In this document: one piece after another, positions 7,811 to 10,242 of the stretch
Position numbering within the stretch: the first letter of the stretch is position 1
How the letters are laid out: each line of letters opens with the position of its first letter
Assembly: GCA_031290715.1 (NCBI GenBank)
Contig: JAITNA010000103.1
Coordinates: 1 to 10,242, forward strand
Reading direction: 5' to 3'
Length of the DNA stretch: 10,242 nucleotides
Origin: Eubacteriales Family XIII. Incertae Sedis bacterium
GTDB lineage: Bacteria; Bacillota; Clostridia; Peptostreptococcales; Anaerovoracaceae
Position numbers and translations under genes: made by a program
The notes under the pieces: model-generated
Told to the model about the DNA's origin: nothing
Databases searched by the model: none
The model's input: the letters and a program-made list of their open reading frames with translations, nothing else

Positions 7811-7845
7811 ACAGGCATTCAATTCTCTATGAAATACATAAAAAA

Positions 7846-7874
7846 ATAATACCACACCGCAGCCCAACAAACAA
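7846..7874 (-). promoter_or_regulatory. Extended -10 sigma70/sigmaA promoter of the six-gene operon
   Basis: On the minus strand TATTAT (7846-7851) is preceded by TGG, giving the extended -10 motif TGnTATTAT. A weak -35 TTGTTT (7869-7874) lies exactly 17 bp upstream. Transcription should begin around 7838-7840, leaving a leader of about 40 nt before the ATG at 7800. The local AT-rich sequence contrasts with the GC-rich surroundings. No riboswitch-like structure or purine-box operator is evident in the short leader. Confidence 0.6.
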
Positions 7875-7909
7875 GCAGCATCGATATGGTATCATCGGTC
7901 AATAAACAA

Positions 7910-8424
7910 TGTCATTCCCGAGCTAAAACAATGTCATTCCCGCGAAGGCGGGAATCCAGTGCCAACCCACTGTCATTCCCGGGCTAAAACAATGTCATTC
8001 CCGCGAATGCGGGAATCCAGTGCCTTCTGCTGTCATTCCCGCGAATGCGGGAATCCAACGCCTTCTGCTGTCATTCCCGGGCGCGAAGCGAACCGGGAAT
8101 CCAGTGCCAACCAGAACAATGTCATTCCCGCGAAGGCGGGAATCCAGTGCCAACCAAAACAATGTCATTCCCGGGCTAAAACAATGTCATTCCCGCGAAG
8201 GCGGGAATCCAACGCCTTCTGCTGTCATTCCCGGGCTAAAACAATGTCATTCCCGGGCGCGAAGCGAACCGGGAATCCAGTGCCAACTGCTGTCATTCCC
8301 GCGAAGGCGGGAATCCAGTGCCTTCTGCTGTCATTCACGGGCGCGAAGCGAACCGGGAATCCAGTGCCAACTAAAACACTGTCATTCTCGGGCTCCGCCG
8401 CAAGCGGCGGCCCCAAGAATGACA
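7910..8424. repeat. Mosaic array of 14 TGTCATTC-headed palindromic repeat units
   Basis: Fourteen units, each starting TGTCATTC, begin at 7910, 7932, 7971, 7993, 8031, 8069, 8120, 8163, 8185, 8223, 8245, 8291, 8329 and 8380. Type A (about 38 bp) contains the hairpin TTCCCGCGAAGGCGGGAA (or GAAT in the loop) followed by TCCAGTGCC or TCCAACGCC. Type B (22 bp) is a half-palindrome, TGTCATTCCCGGGCTAAAAC plus AA. Type C (about 46-51 bp) has TTCCCGG, a GCGCGAAGCGAA loop and CCGGGAA. The last unit is a large hairpin annotated separately. The order is B A, B A, A, C, A, B A, B C, A, C, hairpin. Linkers are recurrent, mainly CTTCTGC, CAACTGC or CAAC-AAAACAA. The array is non-coding and fills the space between the decarboxylase gene and the operon promoter. 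Plus-strand translation gives the familiar spurious VIPAKAGIQ peptide. Such units resemble REP/MITE-like elements widespread in bacterial genomes. Confidence 0.93.
8380..8424 (-). terminator. Long imperfect hairpin, likely terminator of the decarboxylase transcript
   Basis: The outer arms TGTCATTCT and AGAATGACA pair perfectly. Inside, CCGCCGC pairs with GCGGCGG around a two-base loop, with a few mismatches and a bulge between. On the minus strand the hairpin begins 23 bases after the decarboxylase stop and is followed by GTGTTTTAGTT, a moderate T-rich tract. It is the only array unit carrying both TGTCATTC termini in inverted orientation. Intrinsic termination is inferred, because the T-run is interrupted and offset by three bases. 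Confidence 0.5.
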
Positions 8425-8447
8425 GTGGTACAGGCGCTTCAGCTCCG

Positions 8448-9920
8448 CTATCCCTCAGGCAGCCACTTCTTCGGATCCAAATCCAAGAACGGCGCACGGA
8501 CATATTTTTCCTTCAACAGATACGGGACCGTCGCGTCGTATATAGTCTTGCAGGTGATCCCCGTGTCGCGGATCAGCGGATTGTACTCCGTCCGCTCCGA
8601 CGGGTCGAGCGGATGGCAGCGCACGCCGGGGATGAAGATCGTGTCGATATCACCCTGATAGCGCGTCTGCATCGCCCAAAGAATATCGTCCGTATCAAAG
8701 ATATCCACGTCCTCGTCGACAAGGATGACCGTCTTGAGCTCCGCAAACGCCGAAAACGCGAGCAGAGCCGCCTGACGCTGCCGCCCCTCGTCGCTCGGCT
8801 GAGATTTCTTGAACTGCAGCACCGCAAGGTACTTGCCGCCGCCCGACGGATGCGCGTAACAATTGACGAGCCTGCCCGGCATCGCCCGCTCGACCATCAT
8901 CAGGATGGAAGCCTCGGTCGGGATGCCGGCCATGCTCCGGTGTTCCTCCGAAGGGCCGATACAAGTCTGCATGATGGGATTTTTGCGCGTCGTCACCGCC
9001 TTGACCTTGAGGACAGGCGTCTTAGGATACGCGGGTCCGACATAGCCCGGAAATTCCGGCATCGCATTGCCGTTGCCGGACGCGCGGTCTTCTCTGACAT
9101 AATAATCGGGGACCAATTCGCCTTCGATGACGTATTCCGCGTTCGCGATACATTCCGCGTCGACGGTCAGACATTTCGCGAGCTTGACCGCTTCGCCGCG
9201 GATCGCGCCCGCAACGCCGAGCTCATCATATCCGATGGGCGTCGTCGGCGGCTCAAAGCCCGCCGCGATCTCGATCGCGGGATCGACGCCGATACTGATG
9301 GAAATCGGAAGCGGCTTGCCAAGGCGCTCCGCTTTTTCGCGCATCGCGCCGATGTGGCGCGCGCCCGGCGTGAAGAACATCGCGATTTCGTCCTCGTTGT
9401 GTACGCACAGGCGATGGATCGTGATATCCTTTTCGCCGGTTTCGACGTCCTTGGCATAGGCCATGCCGAGCGTGATGTACGGGCCGCCGTCGATGGGCGT
9501 ATTCGTAGACGCGGGGATGATCTTGCGGATGTCAAAACCGGGGTCGGTCGCCTTGTATACGATTTCCTGGCAGGGCGGCGCCGCTTCATCCGTCAAAACG
9601 GGATTGATCGGTTTTTGAACGGACTCCGAAAGCAGGAATCCGAGCCTGTCGGGGTCGTGGTTCAAAAGATAGCCGACGCGCCGGCGCGACGCGAGTACGC
9701 CGATCACGATCGGCCGGTCCGGAAATCCTTTGACATTGTTGTACTGAAGCGCGGGGCCTTCCTTTGTCGGCCTGACGACCGTGCCGCCGGCGCCGATGTA
9801 CTTGTATACGCTCGACACCTCGCCCATCGGGTCCACCGCCACGTCAGTTTCGGCGAACTGGCCGGGTATCGTCTTCAGATATTCAAGCGCGCTGCGCAAA
9901 TCCGTGATCTTTGCTGACAT
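8448..9920 (-). CDS. UbiD-family prFMN-dependent decarboxylase, LpdC/BsdC/AroY-like
   Basis: Cytoplasmic non-oxidative decarboxylase expected to use prenylated FMN, a divalent metal and K+. The chosen ATG at 9920 gives 490 residues, the same length as gallate decarboxylase subunit C (LpdC) as I recall it. The ATG at 9929 lies only 1 nt after AAAGGAG, whereas 9920 lies 10 nt after it. Family features (this numbering): YKYIGAGGTV near 40-49; NNVKGFP; the prFMN/metal region NTPIDGGPYITLGMAY (140-155); DITIHRL with the conserved Arg170; RHIGA (188-192); FEPPTTPIGYDELGVAGAIR (222-241); the acidic EGE (266-268) and MPEFPGY; GPSEEHRSMAGIPTEASI; and QRQAALLAFSAFAELKTVIL then VDEDVDIFD. These runs are far closer to hydroxyarylic-acid decarboxylases than to ubiquinone-pathway UbiD. 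The substrate is probably a hydroxybenzoate, but this is inferred. Neither the B or D subunits nor the flavin prenyltransferase (UbiX/PadG type) are in the window. A TRAP permease gene lies immediately upstream. Confidence 0.92.
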   Translation of the reverse strand: MSAKITDLRSALEYLKTIPGQFAETDVAVDPMGEVSSVYKYIGAGGTVVRPTKEGPALQYNNVKGFPDRPIVIGVLASRRRVGYLLNHDPDRLGFLLSESVQKPINPVLTDEAAPPCQEIVYKATDPGFDIRKIIPASTNTPIDGGPYITLGMAYAKDVETGEKDITIHRLCVHNEDEIAMFFTPGARHIGAMREKAERLGKPLPISISIGVDPAIEIAAGFEPPTTPIGYDELGVAGAIRGEAVKLAKCLTVDAECIANAEYVIEGELVPDYYVREDRASGNGNAMPEFPGYVGPAYPKTPVLKVKAVTTRKNPIMQTCIGPSEEHRSMAGIPTEASILMMVERAMPGRLVNCYAHPSGGGKYLAVLQFKKSQPSDEGRQRQAALLAFSAFAELKTVILVDEDVDIFDTDDILWAMQTRYQGDIDTIFIPGVRCHPLDPSERTEYNPLIRDTGITCKTIYDATVPYLLKEKYVRAPFLDLDPKKWLPEG

Positions 9921-9930
9921 ATCTCCCATT

Positions 9931-9937
9931 CTCCTTT
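9931..9937 (-). promoter_or_regulatory. Ribosome binding site of the decarboxylase gene
   Basis: AAAGGAG on the minus strand is 10 nt before the ATG at 9920 and 1 nt before the ATG at 9929. The first spacing is workable and the second is too short, which is why the downstream start is chosen. Confidence 0.6.
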
Positions 9938-9945
9938 AAACATTA

Positions 9946-10242
9946 TTACATCTGATTTGTGACGTCGATCTCGCCGATACCCGCTTTCTCTTCAAGCGGT
10001 TTGCGGCAAAATTCGATCGCGTGAAGCAGTGTCGTGAGCGCATAGAAGAAAACACCTATGGCCAAAATGATGGAAAACGGCCAATTCGGGATGTGGAGCG
10101 CCGTCGTCGCCGCGTTGCTGTGTATCACCGTTCCGATATGCTTCACGGAAGCGTAAAACATGACAAACAGGATAATAGTCGTGATAAAGTACATGATGGC
10201 TTGCACCGCGCGCCTCGATCCGATCGGGAACTTGTCCACAAG
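9946..10242 (-). CDS. TRAP transporter small permease subunit (DctQ-like), N-terminus beyond window edge
   Basis: The frame is open to the right edge (98 visible codons plus TAA). A GTG near the edge (10239) is unlikely to be the true start because DctQ proteins are about 150-190 residues. The visible part has a basic cytoplasmic segment (IGSRRA), a membrane helix (about 13-33 of the visible part), a short loop ending ATTALHIPNWP, and a second helix (about 54-74), then a charged tail. The pattern 'T/S-x-AL-x-IP-x-W' followed by a hydrophobic helix is characteristic of the C-terminal half of DctQ, the four-helix small membrane subunit that partners the large DctM permease and a periplasmic binding protein in organic-acid uptake driven by ion gradients. 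The decarboxylase start is 25 nt downstream, which suggests co-transcription. TctB of the TTT family is an alternative. The family call is moderately sure. Confidence 0.65.
   Translation of the reverse strand, partial: LVDKFPIGSRRAVQAIMYFITTIILFVMFYASVKHIGTVIHSNAATTALHIPNWPFSIILAIGVFFYALTTLLHAIEFCRKPLEEKAGIGEIDVTNQM

Noticed and set aside
7801..7845. Purine (guanine) riboswitch or T-box in the operon leader
   Set aside because: The predicted leader is only about 40 nt, AT-rich, and lacks the three-way junction or T-box motifs.
7878..7896. Small inverted repeat around cgatatggtatc upstream of the promoter as an operator
   Set aside because: The perfect arms are only four bases long and could occur by chance; no known operator consensus is recognised.
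7910..8424. CRISPR array
   Set aside because: Unit spacing is irregular (22 to 51 bp), the 'spacers' are themselves recurrent linkers rather than unique sequences, and no cas gene is nearby.
7959..9917. A 652-codon plus-strand reading frame starting in the repeat array, and a second one at 8020-8658
   Set aside because: The first part is repeat translation (VIPAKAGIQ-like peptides) and the rest is antisense to the well-supported decarboxylase; no ribosome site or protein family is recognisable.

Overview
The window is a GC-rich bacterial segment in which every supported gene lies on the minus strand. It reads from the right edge to the left edge as two transcription blocks separated by a 0.6 kb repeat-filled gap. 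The gene types (EpsC/CysE-type serine acetyltransferase, LpdC-type UbiD decarboxylase, TRAP transporter subunit, chemoreceptors with soluble-type signalling tips) suggest an anaerobic or facultative, motile bacterium, perhaps a Firmicute or another anaerobic lineage. The sequence does not settle the phylum.

Right block (10242 to 8448). The C-terminal part of a small TRAP-transporter permease (DctQ-like) enters from the right edge. It is followed after a short gap by a full-length UbiD-family, prenylated-FMN-dependent decarboxylase that strongly resembles gallate/hydroxyarylic-acid decarboxylase subunit C. Together they suggest uptake of an organic, probably aromatic, acid and its non-oxidative decarboxylation. 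A long imperfect hairpin at 8380-8424 followed by a T-rich stretch probably terminates this block.

Gap (8447 to 7801). About 515 bases hold a mosaic array of 14 palindromic units that all begin TGTCATTC, in three recurring types plus the terminal hairpin. Left of it are a good extended -10 promoter and a short leader.

Left block (7800 to 1, running off the left edge). Six genes are packed with gaps of 5 nt or less and one overlap: a chemoreceptor without an extracytoplasmic sensor domain, a SAM-dependent methyltransferase-like protein, serine acetyltransferase (cysE), IMP dehydrogenase (guaB), a second chemoreceptor with a Cache-like sensor, and GMP synthase (guaA, truncated by the edge). 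The two GMP-synthesis enzymes are therefore apparently co-transcribed with two receptors and the first enzyme of cysteine synthesis. The IMP dehydrogenase belongs to the divergent type known from Tritrichomonas foetus. The GMP synthase carries an in-frame 36-bp tandem repeat encoding a 12-residue peptide repeat just before its C-terminal domain.

No tRNA, rRNA, CRISPR, insertion sequence or phage gene was seen. The long plus-strand reading frames are antisense shadows or translations of the repeat array.
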